Below, piece after piece: positions 23,701 to 35,503 of a stretch of DNA of 64,000 nucleotides (the first letter of the stretch is position 1; each line of letters starts with the position of its first letter). Below the pieces are notes generated by a model that worked only from the letters and a program-made list of their open reading frames with translations, searched no databases and was not told the origin of the DNA. The position numbers were made by a program, and so were the translations under genes. Source of the DNA: Rutstroemia sp. NJR-2017a BVV2. Its lineage: Eukaryota; Ascomycota; Leotiomycetes; Helotiales; Rutstroemiaceae. Location: assembly GCA_002946415.1 (NCBI GenBank), contig NJPS01000010.1, positions 620,001 to 684,000 on the forward strand, written 5' to 3'.

Positions 23701-24761
23701 GAAAGAAATATTTTCAGGTGACAAAGATTCTGCTAGACACGTTGATGCTGCGAGAATAATGGACAAAGAGCCCAAGCCTAACCACATACAAGACGGCTTG
23801 ACCGAAGCTTTTCTGGATATGGGATGTGGCAGTGTGGCACAAAGATTTGTGATCAAAAATATCTTTGGGGTTGACAACAACAAATATCCGAAGCGCTTGC
23901 AACAATGAATTTGCTGGGGCTACTGGCAAATGCTGACTCCAGTCTGTGCTATGAATTCGCAAGTGGGAGACGGCGTTTATCTGGTAAACCCACGCCAATG
24001 CGGCACCAAGTCTATGGCATAGTGAATGGACGGGAGTTTAGTAAAATAGCCCCCAAGCCCGTAGGTCAAAGCAGTTCTTCAAGACTTCTTGAACAAAGAG
24101 AGACGGTGAATCGTGTTTCAAGCGACTGTGCCTCCGCCCCCGCATCAAAGGTGGAGTTTGTTTGCATGGTAAACTCCAGGGGCAGAGCGTCGCCTAGAAA
24201 CATGCCAGTATTTCTGAGGATGCTATTCCACGTTGTCGTGAATCATGATGATCTTCTGTCTTTCCAGCCTTTCGGAAACATACATCCTTTCCAACAGTTA
24301 GTTAGTCAGATCGTGTAACGAACAATAGACTGAATAGGAGTGAATTCCTCTATATCCGTCGGCCGACGCAGTTGGTGGTTGGTAACTAACCCAGGTATAT
24401 TATAACAACCACTCCACCATTACTGAATCCTCTTTTGATCCTCTGCTGTCCAAGATTGTAGTTGTCTCAATTAGGGCGCGAAGGTGGAGGTCGCCAAATC
24501 TACCAAACAAAGTTGAATCCGGAATTTGTTAAGGTTTTCTTTCCCCAGGTGTCCCAGTCAGGCCTTTGATTCGCTTGTTCTCAGCGGGTGTGAACGCCAA
24601 AACTGGCCAAAGAAACCCCTGTTATTTGGATCAGCGCGCCTCCACTTGCGATTAGAAAGAAACCCTAGGTACAAGAAGTCCAGCCGATTCCCTTCTTCTC
24701 CCCTCGGTATCCCTTCCTTTGAAGGGGCGAGAGCAATACCGTTAAACTGGCGAAACTCACC
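20787..24761. other. Gene-poor region of about 4 kb
   Basis: No gene could be supported. Short open frames (21204..21419, 23089..23361, 23567..23908, all plus) lack recognisable domains and convincing partners for splicing. AT-rich stretches alternate with more complex sequence, and the region may hold decayed genes. A 12-bp palindrome CGTCGGCCGACG sits at 24357..24368, about 400 bp before the F-box start. Confidence 0.4.
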
Positions 24762-26601
24762 ATGAAGTGGTTCAAGAGGAAGAAGAAGTCTGCGCAGGCT
24801 TCAGAAAAGCCGATTCGCAGCTTCCCCGATCATTCAACAACTTATGCACCTTATGCAACCCCGCGTGGCTCAAGCATAACTAAGCTCCCCGATCCAGTTC
24901 TCGAGCGCATCTTCACATTTGTCTGCCCCCACTCTTTGGACGAGACTTACGAGACCTGCGAACAATCTGCAATAGATGACTGCTGCCCATTATGCGACAC
25001 ACGCGACTTGGCGCATTGTGTGCGAGTATCGAGGAAGTGGAGGAATGTTGCCGTAAGGGTGTTGTGAGTGTTCCTTATCTCCTGGGGAAGCCGAGTGTTG
25101 GTACTGACGAATTGAATATAGATACCACAGCGTCCGAATTGACGCTGTGCATTATTGCGAGCTCGAAGAAATACTGGCAGAGAAACGGAAACACAAAACC
25201 TTCCTCAATCGGAATGCGGAACCAGAAGATACTGCTCGAGCGCGTTTACAGCTTCTCAGCAGGACAATTCGCGACAACCGAGCCTTGGGGGAAGTGGTGA
25301 AATATTTCAAAGTACCATATATGACCCGAGAGACATGCAAGCCGGACCTAGCACGAAGTGCCGCGGTATGTCCAAACATACGATATATCGATCTGCCGGA
25401 AGGCCTCTTTATGGATGACCCTTCTTGCCACGGTCTCAAACTCGAAATCCAGATGCGATGTCCGGATATACGTAAAATGGCATACATAGCAGGGGCTGAG
25501 AGGAGTCTGGAACAGCTGGCGAGCGGCACAATATGGAGAAGACTGGAGGTACTTGAATTGACAAGGCTTAACATAGACCCTACGATTCTGCGGCGTGCCT
25601 TGGGGTCGCTGCCCGAATTGCGGGCCCTGAAAGTTACGGACATGAAAACGTTCAACGACGAAGTATTCCAACACAGTGATTACCTTCCTCCGTTCCCCGC
25701 CTTTACAGAAATGGTTTTCGAGAATACTCCAAGTGTTACCGCAGAAGGACTGGCATCATATCTATTCCGTTCCGACACGCAGGAGAAACTTCGTACTCTA
25801 TCGCTGACATCTACCGGCGTACATCCGTCTAACCTGCAACAGATTCTCGGAACTGCACCGAATTTGGTCTTTCTGTCGATCATTGAATCGGTGTCCGCGT
25901 CCTTCCCTGCATCTCACACAGTTCCTCTACTTTCGTCAAACTCGCTTCAAACTCTACACTATGAAATCACTTCTTCTTCTTCCGCAAATACCTTCAAAAG
26001 TGTCATTTCAAGCTATTACCAATATCTTACATCTTCGTTGATAGCCAATGGACTACCTGCCCTACGAGCTCTCTACGTACGCGACTCCGAATTCCCAGAA
26101 TCCTTAATCGACCTCGCACCGCCTGTCCCAGCCTTTGCTACAGACCCCGACAACTTTGTTCCGCCAAACCCATTCGATCGCTCCTCGTATGCATCATCCT
26201 CTTCATCTCCCGGCAACAATCGATTTAGCTCCAATAACCCATTTGCCGCACGGGCCAGCATGACTCCGTCTGCACCATCGGGGCTGGGTCTTAAACAAGA
26301 ATTGGAGGTATACAGCAAGGGCCTTGACGAGATGGAATGGAATTTCGCCAAAGTAGAACCGCCTGATGCACCTGGCAGGAGGGGATCCATGTCAGCACCT
26401 CGTCCAGTCAGTAGCTATGGACTGGGCGACGGAACGGGGAAAGCCTGGGCTCCAGGACATGGCGCGAGGAGGAGTGTTGTTGTAGGAAACGGATTCGGCG
26501 GCTTCTTGGCCGTTCCCGCAGATGTAGCCCCGAGACCCAGTAGTTCTGCTGGGGAGAAGAGTCACAGGAGGAAGCACAGCTCGCAAGATTTATGGAGGTA
26601 A
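24762..26601 (+). CDS. F-box domain protein
   Basis: Two exons, 24762..25063 and 25122..26601, encode 593 residues with phase 2 at the junction. After a basic N-terminus (MKWFKRKKKSAQ) comes an F-box-like helix set at about residues 37-100: SITKLPDPVLERIFTFVCP, then DLAHCVRVSRKWRNVAVRVLYHSV. The acidic Cys-containing loop between them (SLDETYETCEQSAIDDCCPLC) is a common variation in fungal members. The middle resembles degenerate leucine-rich repeats (IWRRLEVLELTRLNID, LPELRALKVTDM, KLRTLSLTSTGV). The C-terminal 200 residues are low-complexity and Ser/Pro-rich, with two NPF tripeptides (NPFDRS, NNPFAAR). Known F-box proteins recruit substrates to SCF ubiquitin ligases. The target here is unknown. 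The NPF motifs could bind EH-domain endocytic proteins, which is inference. Confidence 0.88.
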
Positions 26602-27519
26602 TTAGGGCATGATATATTTGTTTGCTTTCTTGGAATGCATCTCCTTCTATTGCCTGGAAAAGTCTATCTTGATGCTCATATGGTGTTTTTTGTTGTAGGA
26701 CAGCCAGGCTGACTTTTATTTTTTTTATTTGATTGCTTGCAACTATTTATCTGGAGCATTGAAGTTTATACCCTTATGGTTTATGATATAATTGGTATAT
26801 GAGATGCTCTTTCTAATGGTCCGGAGAAGTCAATGTGTATAGTGGTCACAAGTTCCTCAAGCTAGGGAAATGAAATGCGTTTTTGAATTCTTTTAAGAGA
26901 ACCGCTCGCTGCCCAACTACTTTCCTATTCCATCATAGAGTCGCTTGATCATGCTGTTCTATTTCACCTCTGTTTGGACCTGAACGAACAAAGAGATCTC
27001 AAATTTCCTTTCACCGGCAAGAATAACAGATTTCGAACATCAGGCAACGCAGGGGAAGAAGTAAATAATTCAGGAGCCCACAGATACACCGGAAGCGCTC
27101 ATGTCATAATTTTATATTCATTTCTATTTCTATCTGCGTCTAACTATTCTGGCCTCGGTCTTTTATTCGGGAGGTCTCCGATGGAGTCTAGAGTACCGCT
27201 GGCCAATATACGTTACATCAACGAGCAGTGATTGGCATGCTCTCGTGTCAGCGGGGCTCTCGTAGACTTTCTTCCATCTGAGCATATCAGTTGCTCCTAA
27301 AAGCGCCGACCTTTGTTCATAGATGAAAGACTCATGGGATACATGAACAATACTTGCATATGAACTTGAAAGACTCATCAGCTGTTGTTCTTCTGGACGA
27401 GCCAGCCAGATAGACATAAATTCATTTTCGAGCTTGATACGCCTGAGTATTCTGGATTCAACAAAGAAGATAGCAAAGTACGCTTAACACGCATATTTTC
27501 GTTCTCGGTTTCTTCTACG
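26602..27519. other. Intergenic region
   Basis: About 900 bp, AT-rich, holding the F-box 3' flank and the upstream region of the 2EXR gene. An open frame runs into the 2EXR ORF from 27385 but has no ATG before 27520. Confidence 0.45.
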
Positions 27520-28239
27520 ATGTCGCTTTCTTCTTCCTCGTCCTCAGATGTAACTGTCAGAAACATGAAGAGTGACAAATCCAACTCGCAGGAAACCTAC
27601 AGCAAGGGACTTACGTCCACGCCAGTTACTGACCTCGAGACCAATGATGAGGAAAGTAGTAAAGATTCTTCGGATGAGGAAAGCATCATGGCCGCACCGG
27701 GATTTCCACGGTTTGGAGAGTTACCCACTGAACTTCGTCTACAAATCTGGAATGAAGCGGCTATGAACCCGCCGCCGCGTGTCATTACAGATGCATCCTA
27801 CGAACGGTACCCCGTCTCTGGTATTTTGCACGCGAATCATGAATCTCGCACAGAAGCACTACGCCACTACGAATTGGTCGTGCGGAAGATGGGGGGGAAA
27901 ATGTATTCTTGTTGGAGGGTCGAGATTGCATTCATACCCGAGTATTACAATTTCGCCACTGACATTTTTATGTCCATTACAAATTATAATGGAAGATTGC
28001 GCAACGGCAGCTGTACGTTTGAACACAAAATTCGCCATCTTGCGTTCGAGGAAGAAAATTGGGAGCCGGGTGATTGGTGGACTTTAGGTCTTGACGATAT
28101 ACGCTTGCAACGGACTATCTATCCGGTTCTGGAGGATGTCACAACGATGTGGTCGTGGTGGGGGAGGACCTCCAATCAAGATTGGGACGAAACTGGCAAG
28201 GCAGAGTATCCTCAACTTCCTTCGAGTTTGAGAACTTGA
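27520..28239 (+). CDS. 2EXR domain-containing protein
   Basis: Single exon, 239 residues from the first ATG of the frame. The N-terminal ~60 residues are Ser/Asp/Glu-rich and disordered (MSLSSSSSSDV, NDEESSKDSSDEES). The 2EXR domain begins at PGFPRFGELPTELRLQIWNE and continues PPPRVITDASY, SGILHANHESRTEALRHYEL and a C-terminal segment with AFIPEYYNFATDIFM. These match the family hallmark of an FxxFxxLPxELRxxIW helix followed by CxxSRxxxLxxY-like residues. The function of 2EXR proteins is not established; they are abundant in Pezizomycotina. The 5' boundary is uncertain because an upstream exon cannot be ruled out. Confidence 0.85.
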   Translation: MSLSSSSSSDVTVRNMKSDKSNSQETYSKGLTSTPVTDLETNDEESSKDSSDEESIMAAPGFPRFGELPTELRLQIWNEAAMNPPPRVITDASYERYPVSGILHANHESRTEALRHYELVVRKMGGKMYSCWRVEIAFIPEYYNFATDIFMSITNYNGRLRNGSCTFEHKIRHLAFEEENWEPGDWWTLGLDDIRLQRTIYPVLEDVTTMWSWWGRTSNQDWDETGKAEYPQLPSSLRT

Positions 28240-29157
28240 GATCGCTGCTGAAAAAGAGCCTTTGCCGGTCAACCTCCTAGTTGAGATAAGAAGGCTAGAT
28301 GTGGTAGATTATTATCGTCTCTTTATACATCCAGTTATTTCTCTACTATTTTCGTACTTCTTCTCTTATTTTCTATCTTCCTAGATTACATCTTTATAAA
28401 CAATGTCCATCATTACGACCCACCCTCATATTTTCCCATGTGAACTAATATCTAACTATTATAATCTCAACTAGATGTCAATACACTTCTCGAAGCACCG
28501 AACCTAATGCATGTCTCGCAGGCTAATGCCTCAGATATGCTGAGTCCATGAGGAGAACTATCATTAACAGAAAGGAAACACTGTCTTGCTTCCAAGCTTT
28601 GGTCTGGATGCGCAAAGTAAAGTCTAAGCTCAGTCTGCATATACCAGAAATGCTCTCGTTCAGGATTTCCCGACACGCCATCATACCACTCAACATTTCG
28701 AACACTTCCCAGCACACAACATGCCTTCCGTTTTTGATTTTCGATTTACACCAGCAAACTCACAATACTTAGAATCGATTACAACTACCCAAGTCCTTCC
28801 CCTTCACTGGTAAAAGAAGAGCCCCCCGAAAAAGCAGTCACTTCTCTACTTCAACCCTTCCCCAGACTTGGTTTCACTCCATATCATAATTACGACCTTC
28901 ATATATGTATATTTCGGCCTATGTATTATTTAAACAGCGGTCCCGTGGTCATCAAGCTTTACAATGAAGTGCATATTAGTTGAACGTGTCTTCGACAATG
29001 TGCAATGAATAACTTGCTACGCCAGGTATACTGTTACTATCTCTTGTCCTCTTGACGAATGACAACCAATAGTAGGGTAAACAAAGTTTCTACGAATTCC
29101 TTCATCCATAATCTTTCAATAAGGTGGAATCACGAGAAGGAGGTGAGTGCAGAGAGG

Positions 29158-29358
29158 CAGGGTACGTTACCATCTTTCAAAGATGGTACTGATCCTGGTT
29201 CTTTGCTTTGGAATAATTGGTTAGATTACCTTCCAGACAACCGGGGGGTTGATACCAACTTTGAAAGTTGGTATCAACCCCCTGGTTGTCTGCTCTAGAA
29301 TGATAGGTCAAGCTACCGTCTAGAATAGCAGGGTTCGTTAACTATGTTTCAAAATGGT
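29158..29358. repeat. ~86-bp tandem repeats, each centred on a palindrome
   Basis: Palindrome centres lie at 29178, 29263 and 29350, spaced 85 and 87 bp. The first core is TACCATCTTT, a central C, and its exact complement. The second is TACCAACTTT, a central G, and its exact complement. The third is diverged. Sequence after the first and second cores also aligns (CCTGGTT, TGCT, GAAT, TACC, CTTCCAGA versus CGTCTAGA). The first and third units share GCAGGGTwCGTTA before the core. Confidence 0.8.
29234..29292. repeat. 59-bp near-perfect palindrome
   Basis: Two 29-bp arms starting CAGACAACC around a single central G at 29263, with one mismatched pair. It could extrude as a hairpin or cruciform. 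It contains the second core of the 86-bp repeat array. Confidence 0.9.
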
Positions 29359-30265
29359 CAAGAACCAATTGCCGCCTCGCAGTATAACATACCTTCACTT
29401 GTCAATTTCCAGCAGCAGCAAACTCACTCACAAGCCCCAGAATTCATCGAGATAGCCCCAAGCCCCTCAGTCTCCACGGCACAAAAGAATAACCCAGAAA
29501 GAAAAAGCAGTCAATTTAACAATTGAGCCCTAGCGTACCGTTAAAAATAGTGTATTAAGCTCTCCTCTTATCCCAATTCTGCCTTCTTCAGTTTACGCGT
29601 TTGCACTACCGAGTAAAAACCCTTCATTTTCGCACTTCTAGCACCCAAAATTTCTCTCCTAGCCTCTACTAGATATTTCTATCCAGACTGACTGTTACTC
29701 ATTCCCTCACCCGAAAGCGTCTTAGCCTAGACTTCTACCCAGACTGGTGGTATTTGCATCTGAAATGTGAGCTTGAAATTTCCATCTGAGCTGTGCTTGA
29801 CTATATAAGATATCTCCCGAATCCCATCTTCGTAGTTTCCCTTCTTTTCCCCTACCCATCTCATTCATACCAAGTCTGCGCAAAAGAAATCCAAGTCCTT
29901 GGTCTTAATCTTAGTTTCGACGCTTCATTGATACCAATTTAATCCATCGACTACCCTTTCACATATACCTTTACACGCCTTACATATCTTTACATACCCT
30001 GCGGACCGCTCTCTACCTCCTAACCACCAACACAAACTACTCACCTACCGAAGCTACTTGCCTGCCTACCTGCTTACCGACCTACCTATCTATCTTCACA
30101 TATCCAGCACACCTCTACCTCTTCATCCACCGATATAAGTTTCCAACCTGTCCTACCAACCCATCTACCGCCTACCTGTCTTTATATACCTGGCACACGT
30201 CTACCTACCTACCTCCCTTCTTCACCAATACAACTACCCACCAACCCACCAACCCCCTACCCACC

Positions 30266-32219
30266 ATGTTCCCCACTCCCGTTCTCCCCTCCCGAATCCT
30301 CCTCTTGCACCCCCTCCCCCCACACGCCCTCGCCAAGCACCTCAGTTCCAGCCCCCGATCCCTCATTCAACAAGTCTTCGTCCTCAACGGCAACGCCGGC
30401 ACCGACTCTCGACTCAGCTCCACTCGTCGGATCGAGAATCTACCACTCACCGCTTCCTTGATCACTACTATCAAGGACTATCGTATCAATATGGTTATTT
30501 CGTCGTGTGCGCTAGAAGAGGATTTCGTTGAAGTTTTAGGGAAAAGTGAGTTTGATTTTTGTTGTTTTCTTCTCTTTCTTTCAGTGGTTTAAGGGTCCAG
30601 TACTTAGCTCCCGCCTCGGCTGTGCCTGGATCGTACCTTCACTACTGGTGCTGCCTTATATGCCACCTCCTGACTGAGCCGCTTCCCTTTTCGGTCACTT
30701 CGTCGTACTGTTGTAGTGCTTCGCTAACCGTGCCTACCAGATAACATCAGAATCTCCGCCCCGACCTCATCCGACCTTTTCCGAAAGAGGTTCTTCCACG
30801 ACTTCGACGATGCCGACGATCAAGTTGACGAGTTCTTTCCATATAAAGCCGAAGAAATAACCATCTTCGCCGTAACAGATGGGCAAGTCATCAAGCCTAT
30901 CTACGACGACAAACGCCCTGGGCAGCTAGTCGCCTGCAAGCGGGAGGGCACTGATGCGTGTTTCGTCTACCGGTATCCGTCCGAGTGGACCGACAAGTTG
31001 GTTGAGACGTTGCAGGAGCAGGGTAGGTGCCTTCTCATCATTCTTTCCTAATGGAGTTAGCTTGCTAATCTTGTTGCACAGTCATGCCTACCTTTAAGGG
31101 CATCTTCTCCATCAAAGTCGCCGTCGCAGCCCACCTGTCCCCTCGGCTCAGCGTCACAGTCCTCGGGCGTAGCTTCTCCTTCGGCGATCTCGAGGCCCAG
31201 ACTATTCTCCCAATCCTCAGCACCGACTTGGGTATTCTCATGCATGCCTGTTTGGGTTCTGGAGATCAGTTGAAGAGCATGGCTGTTCAGACTAATGGCC
31301 AATCGTCCGTCTCCATCAACGTCCGCATCAAGCCATTCAACACCGATGTGAACGACCAGGAAGGGGCAGTTACGGAGCGAGAGATTCGATATCTCGTTAA
31401 CCGAAAGGAGGCATTGCTGAAATTCGGTATTTCGATGACGGCCATGACATGTGGCGTTAATTTCCCAGAAGGTTCGTCGCTCAACCCCTGATTTATACTC
31501 GGCGCAAGCGAGGCCTAATGATCTTATACTTACTCCCTTCTGCAGAATACGAAGTCCCGCGTCTGCCATACGCTACTTACGAGAATGGCATGATGATAAG
31601 AAGTCTCTACCCGGCCAACATCCACAGACTTAGGCTTGCCAACAGGGTAAACGATACACTGACGAGCCAGCTCCCGTACCACGTTTTCCATGGGCAGACC
31701 GAGTACCAGGGCAACTGTACGAATAAGATCTTCCCTACGGGGAGAACAGATTGGCCTGTGTTTACCATCACTGGATATGCCCCTCAGCATGAGTATGCTG
31801 CTAAGATCGCGTTGGCCATCGCGCTGACGCCGAATTATACTCATCATCTGGAGGCTAGCTGGCCCAGGAATATTGGTGGCATGTAAGTTGACATTTAAAT
31901 CCTTTTCATTGTTTAACACCATGCTGATCAATATAGTTCGCTTGAACAATCGGACCTGGAGAAACTGTGGCCGATTAACCATAAAAAGGCCTTTGTTCAA
32001 GCTTCGAGAGATTGGGCTCCTCCGTCTCCCATCGAGAGCCTGACATCGGCGACATCGGTGGCAACATCGGTGGAGAGTTTAGTAACGCCGCTGACTTCCC
32101 CACTTGATGGATGGTGGTACACTGGTGAGGTTACGATGGCTTGGACTGCATCCCCTGAGCGGGATGCAAGCCAGCCTGTAGCCTTGAATCCTTGTGTCGG
32201 CGATTTTGTGCCGACATGA
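30266..32219 (+). CDS. Orphan five-exon protein of unknown function
   Basis: Exons 30266..30545, 30741..31022, 31082..31471, 31546..31882 and 31937..32219 encode 523 residues, with phases 1, 1, 1, 2 all joining. The start lies in a strong CCACCATG context after a pyrimidine-rich leader. The N-terminus (VLPSRILLLHPLPPHALAKHL) is not a clear signal peptide. The body is a mixed alpha/beta globular sequence, for example EITIFAVTDGQVIKPIYDDK, FKGIFSIKVAVAAHLSPRLS, SVSINVRIKPFNTDVNDQEG and LPYATYENGMMIRSLYP. The C-terminus is Ser/Thr-rich (ESLTSATSVATSVESLVTPL) and ends GDFVPT. No domain is recognised, so I assign no function. The exon 3 donor (GTTCGT) is weak. Decayed repeats follow directly after the stop. 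Confidence 0.75.
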
Positions 32220-32241
32220 GAGCCGTTTCTTGACCTCAAGT

Positions 32242-32705
32242 GGAATAGAACACCAACTTAACTTGGACAATTGGCTCGACTTAGAGATTCAACCGAACCT
32301 GGATAATGAAATAGACTGCGATAACGAAGTTTTCTTGGACAACGAACTCAGCTTAAAATAACGAACTCAACCTAGATAACCTACCAGACTCGAGGAATAT
32401 ACTAGACTCGAAGACCATACCCGACTCGACGAACAAGCCAGACTTGGACAATGAACTCAAACTTGGTAATATCGCGGGAAAGACAATCAAGTCATCCCAG
32501 AAATCCTTCTCCTATTGAACACCCAACTTCACTTAGACAATCAACCCGCAACACGAACTCAAGCAGCTTCAGAATATGAGACCTGTTCGAAGACCCCCTC
32601 GAACTCAAACAATAATACCTGATCAAAGTCCCACTCGAACTTGGAAAATGATACCGAATCGAAGTGCCACTCTAACTCAGCCAACGACACACCATCGAAC
32701 ATTAT
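32242..32705 (+). repeat. Degenerate repeats (36-bp units at the 3' end), formerly coding
   Basis: Starting 23 bp after the stop of the preceding gene. Units at 32598, 32634 and 32670 are clear 36-mers beginning CTCGAACT or CTCTAACT. Earlier units are more diverged and, read in the +1 and then +2 frame, encode repeated NLDNE-type peptides (LDNWLDLEI, NLDNEID, FLDNEL, NELNLDNL, DLDNELKL) interrupted by a frame change at 32360. Confidence 0.7.
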
Positions 32706-34040
32706 CCAAACATGAACGAACGCCGTAAGTACCAAACAACAAAAAGCCATCGGATATGGAAGTATTTCCAAGACCGCTGGGAGCGGAGGATTATGAAGAT
32801 ATATATCGCATGCTGTATATAGACTGTTGCTTGCTTGCTTTCGTGGAGTGTTTTGATCGAATGAATGAATGGCATATGTTTTGCTTGTTTATATAGACGT
32901 TAGCATGAATGATTATATATATATATATCTACTTTCACTAAACCAGACTATCGTCGAGTTCGAGAGTGGGTTTGTATAGAGAGGTGAGATGAATGCGCTG
33001 AGGCATCGTTATATGCGTCTGTCGCATGGAATCGCAACTAGCTGTTACAGTCGCATGCGTCCGCGATGTAAAGCACGAAGACACATCTTCACAGCACTTA
33101 ACATTATTCGGGCGGAAAAGCGTAACGGTAGGATGCGGTGCGCAACGAGATTCCAGATCTCTCCGTGCGAGGTTGTTGTAGTCGTTTCGCGGATGGTGGC
33201 TGGAGTATTGAATGTGTGTAGTTGGATAGTGATCACTTATCGACATCTGCGGAGACTTTGTGCGGGCGCATGAGTGGTTCTTCGTTCCTACTGCGCTCTG
33301 TGTTGTTCTAGCAATATAAATCGTAAATTAGTTAATTGATTCAAGTCCGGAGCGAAATCTGGTTTTGTTACGAACAGATTATCGAGTAAGACGAAAGAGC
33401 AAGATGAGTTAATATTTGCGCCACAACCCTGTGGCAGCCTCACCCACCTCATAATTTCCCCTACTTTCTACACAGCATGGGACTCGTATATCATCGACGA
33501 TATTCGAATCCAGCTCAAAATACACAATATCATTAAAATCGCCCACCTTACCACCTAAACGACGTAGGTATGGATGTATCTCCCACGCGACCCACCATCC
33601 CCGGCTCCATATTTCCCTACCAAACAAACCCTCTCCATCACGCACCCCCAACCCACATCGCCCCCTTCAGAGTCCACACCCATCAGCACCCACCACAATA
33701 GTGTAACTCTCATTTCTCTCCCCTTCCTATCAGAATATGTGGGCCATTTTTCAGACATGCAACAGTCTTCGTCGAATTTACGCCCCGGGCCCTCAAGTCC
33801 TGTACGTCTTGCCCCCCTCGCGTCTCGTGCAAGCCACAGTGTCTCCGCGCGCTCCAAACAGAGGGCAGAAGTCCGGCCCACAAAATTACGACGTGCAACA
33901 AAGACGCTCGAAGTGGAGGCACAAAGGGGGAGCAGGACAGAAAGCGGGGTTATTTGTGGGTTTGAGGCGTGCTATGGAGATGGAGGGTGGTATTGAAAGG
34001 GGGACAGGAGGGGAGGAAAAGTTGGTTGTGGAGAGGGATT

Positions 34041-34069
34041 GTGGATGTGGATGTGGTTGTGGTTGTGGT
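34041..34069. repeat. (GTGGwT)n array
   Basis: Runs of GTGGAT followed by GTGGTT hexamers, seen directly. Confidence 0.85.
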
Positions 34070-34146
34070 AAGATTAGTGTTTGGGAGATGGATGGTGTGT
34101 GTGGGGTTGTGGGGTTGATATTGTGGAGTGGGAGTTTAGTTTTAGG

Positions 34147-34195
34147 TAGGTGCTAGGTGCTAGGTGCTAGGTGCTAGGTGCTAGGTGCTAGGTGC
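34147..34195. repeat. Perfect (TAGGTGC)7 array
   Basis: Seven perfect copies of a 7-bp unit. The lack of mismatches implies recent expansion. Confidence 0.95.
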
Positions 34196-34258
34196 TTGGG
34201 AGTTGGGGCGTACGAGCTCGTGCACCGAGTGCCAGGTACTTGCGGTAGGGAAGGGCGT

Positions 34259-34278
34259 GAGGCTTGAGGCTTGAGGCT
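34259..34278. repeat. (GAGGCTT)3 array
   Basis: Nearly three copies of a second 7-bp unit, 63 bp downstream of the TAGGTGC array. Confidence 0.85.
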
Positions 34279-35503
34279 GTACGTGATGCATGATGGAGGG
34301 ATCGGCGGATGGAATGGGAATTGCCCGCTTGGTGGTGCTGGGCTGGACCGGGCTGGGCCAGCTTGAAATGAAAGGAGCTTCCAGTTGGATTGTACTGCAC
34401 AGTGCTCCTGCAGCATGCATTCATCATCACATCGATTGCAATCCTTCTCGTAGTTACGAGTCCCCAATGCGGCGAGATACATATGCATCCAGTCTAATTT
34501 ATTATCACGCATCTAGATCCACTCATGCCCGAATCTCGAATCACGTTGGATTCATACAAATACGACGTTTATCGCAAAAAGAAGATTGGTGCAAGGTTAC
34601 GGAAATGTTACAAGCTAATTTCTTACTGTGTGGTACTCTGTACAGTAAAACGCAGTGAAGTGAAGTGGTGCTGTGGGTAGCCCGTCCAGGCCAGGTCCTG
34701 TTAGAGGAATCTGACCAATGTAACCTTCTGCTGTGGTAAGCTACGAGATCAGGGGAAAGGGGACAAAAAGAAAGCTTATTAGCGCATGGGTGTGAGCTGC
34801 AAAAAGGATGTGATTATAAACGAAGCGGTCTTGCCTTCGGGTCTCTTCAGCCGATTATGGAATTGCTGAAAAGGTGCTGCCTGTCTAAATTGTAGCTGTT
34901 CATTGCCATGATACTGTACCCATTCTCTAGATCTTATCATGATCCGTATCGGAAGTCGAGAAGCTAGCTTACAAGAAATGCAATTTATACTTTCTGTCCT
35001 TCAACTTTCTCCTTAGTATACTTGCTAATCTTTTTCTTCCCTGCATAGGTTTACCGAACCTGCATACGATGAACCCCTATGAAACTCGAAATGGTATTTG
35101 AGTCTAGTCTGTACTATCCATTGTCTATATAATTGTGATAGCCGTCTATAAACATCTTATGTCGAAGTGAAGTGTTCAGAAGTGCCATGGTTACATCGGT
35201 ACGATCCTATAAAAAAGATCGAGCCGAGCAATACAAAAAGGCCGACAAGCCTATAGAAATACCTAAGCAATGGCCCTAGAATACTGGAGCAGGTCAATCA
35301 ATGAACAACGTTTGATAATAGTTCCGATTCCGCACTTGCTAGAACTAGAAAAGTGATGTGCTCCCTCCCAGCCAAAGAACTAGGTAAGTTCTTGAGTGTC
35401 GAAAGGCTCGCTCTAAGCTACAACACTTCTCAATGTTCGTGAAACAAGAAACCTTCAGTATGAAGTATAGTAACTTGGATAATAGTGGAAGATCCAGGTT
35501 AGT

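Larger units (their letters stand above)
28240..30265. other. Intergenic region with palindromic repeats and pyrimidine-rich leader
   Basis: No supportable gene. It contains the palindrome-centred tandem repeats at 29158..29358. From about 30000 to the ATG at 30266 it carries a pyrimidine-rich stretch with many CTAC/CCTA units, probably the 5' UTR and core promoter of the next gene. A 60-codon frame at 29344 is not convincing. Confidence 0.5.

Noticed and set aside
23567..23908. 113-codon plus-strand ORF
   Set aside because: No recognised domain, no signal peptide and no supportable neighbouring exon; an antisense ORF of similar quality overlaps it.
24526..24765. ORF overlapping the F-box ATG (ATGA overlap), possible uORF
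   Set aside because: The frame has a TTG and not an ATG at its start, and its translation has no recognisable features.
33574..34156. Two 139-140-codon overlapping ORFs on the plus strand
   Set aside because: Low-complexity GT/Gly-Cys-rich translation (repeated GCGCG) produced by a simple repeat; no protein character.
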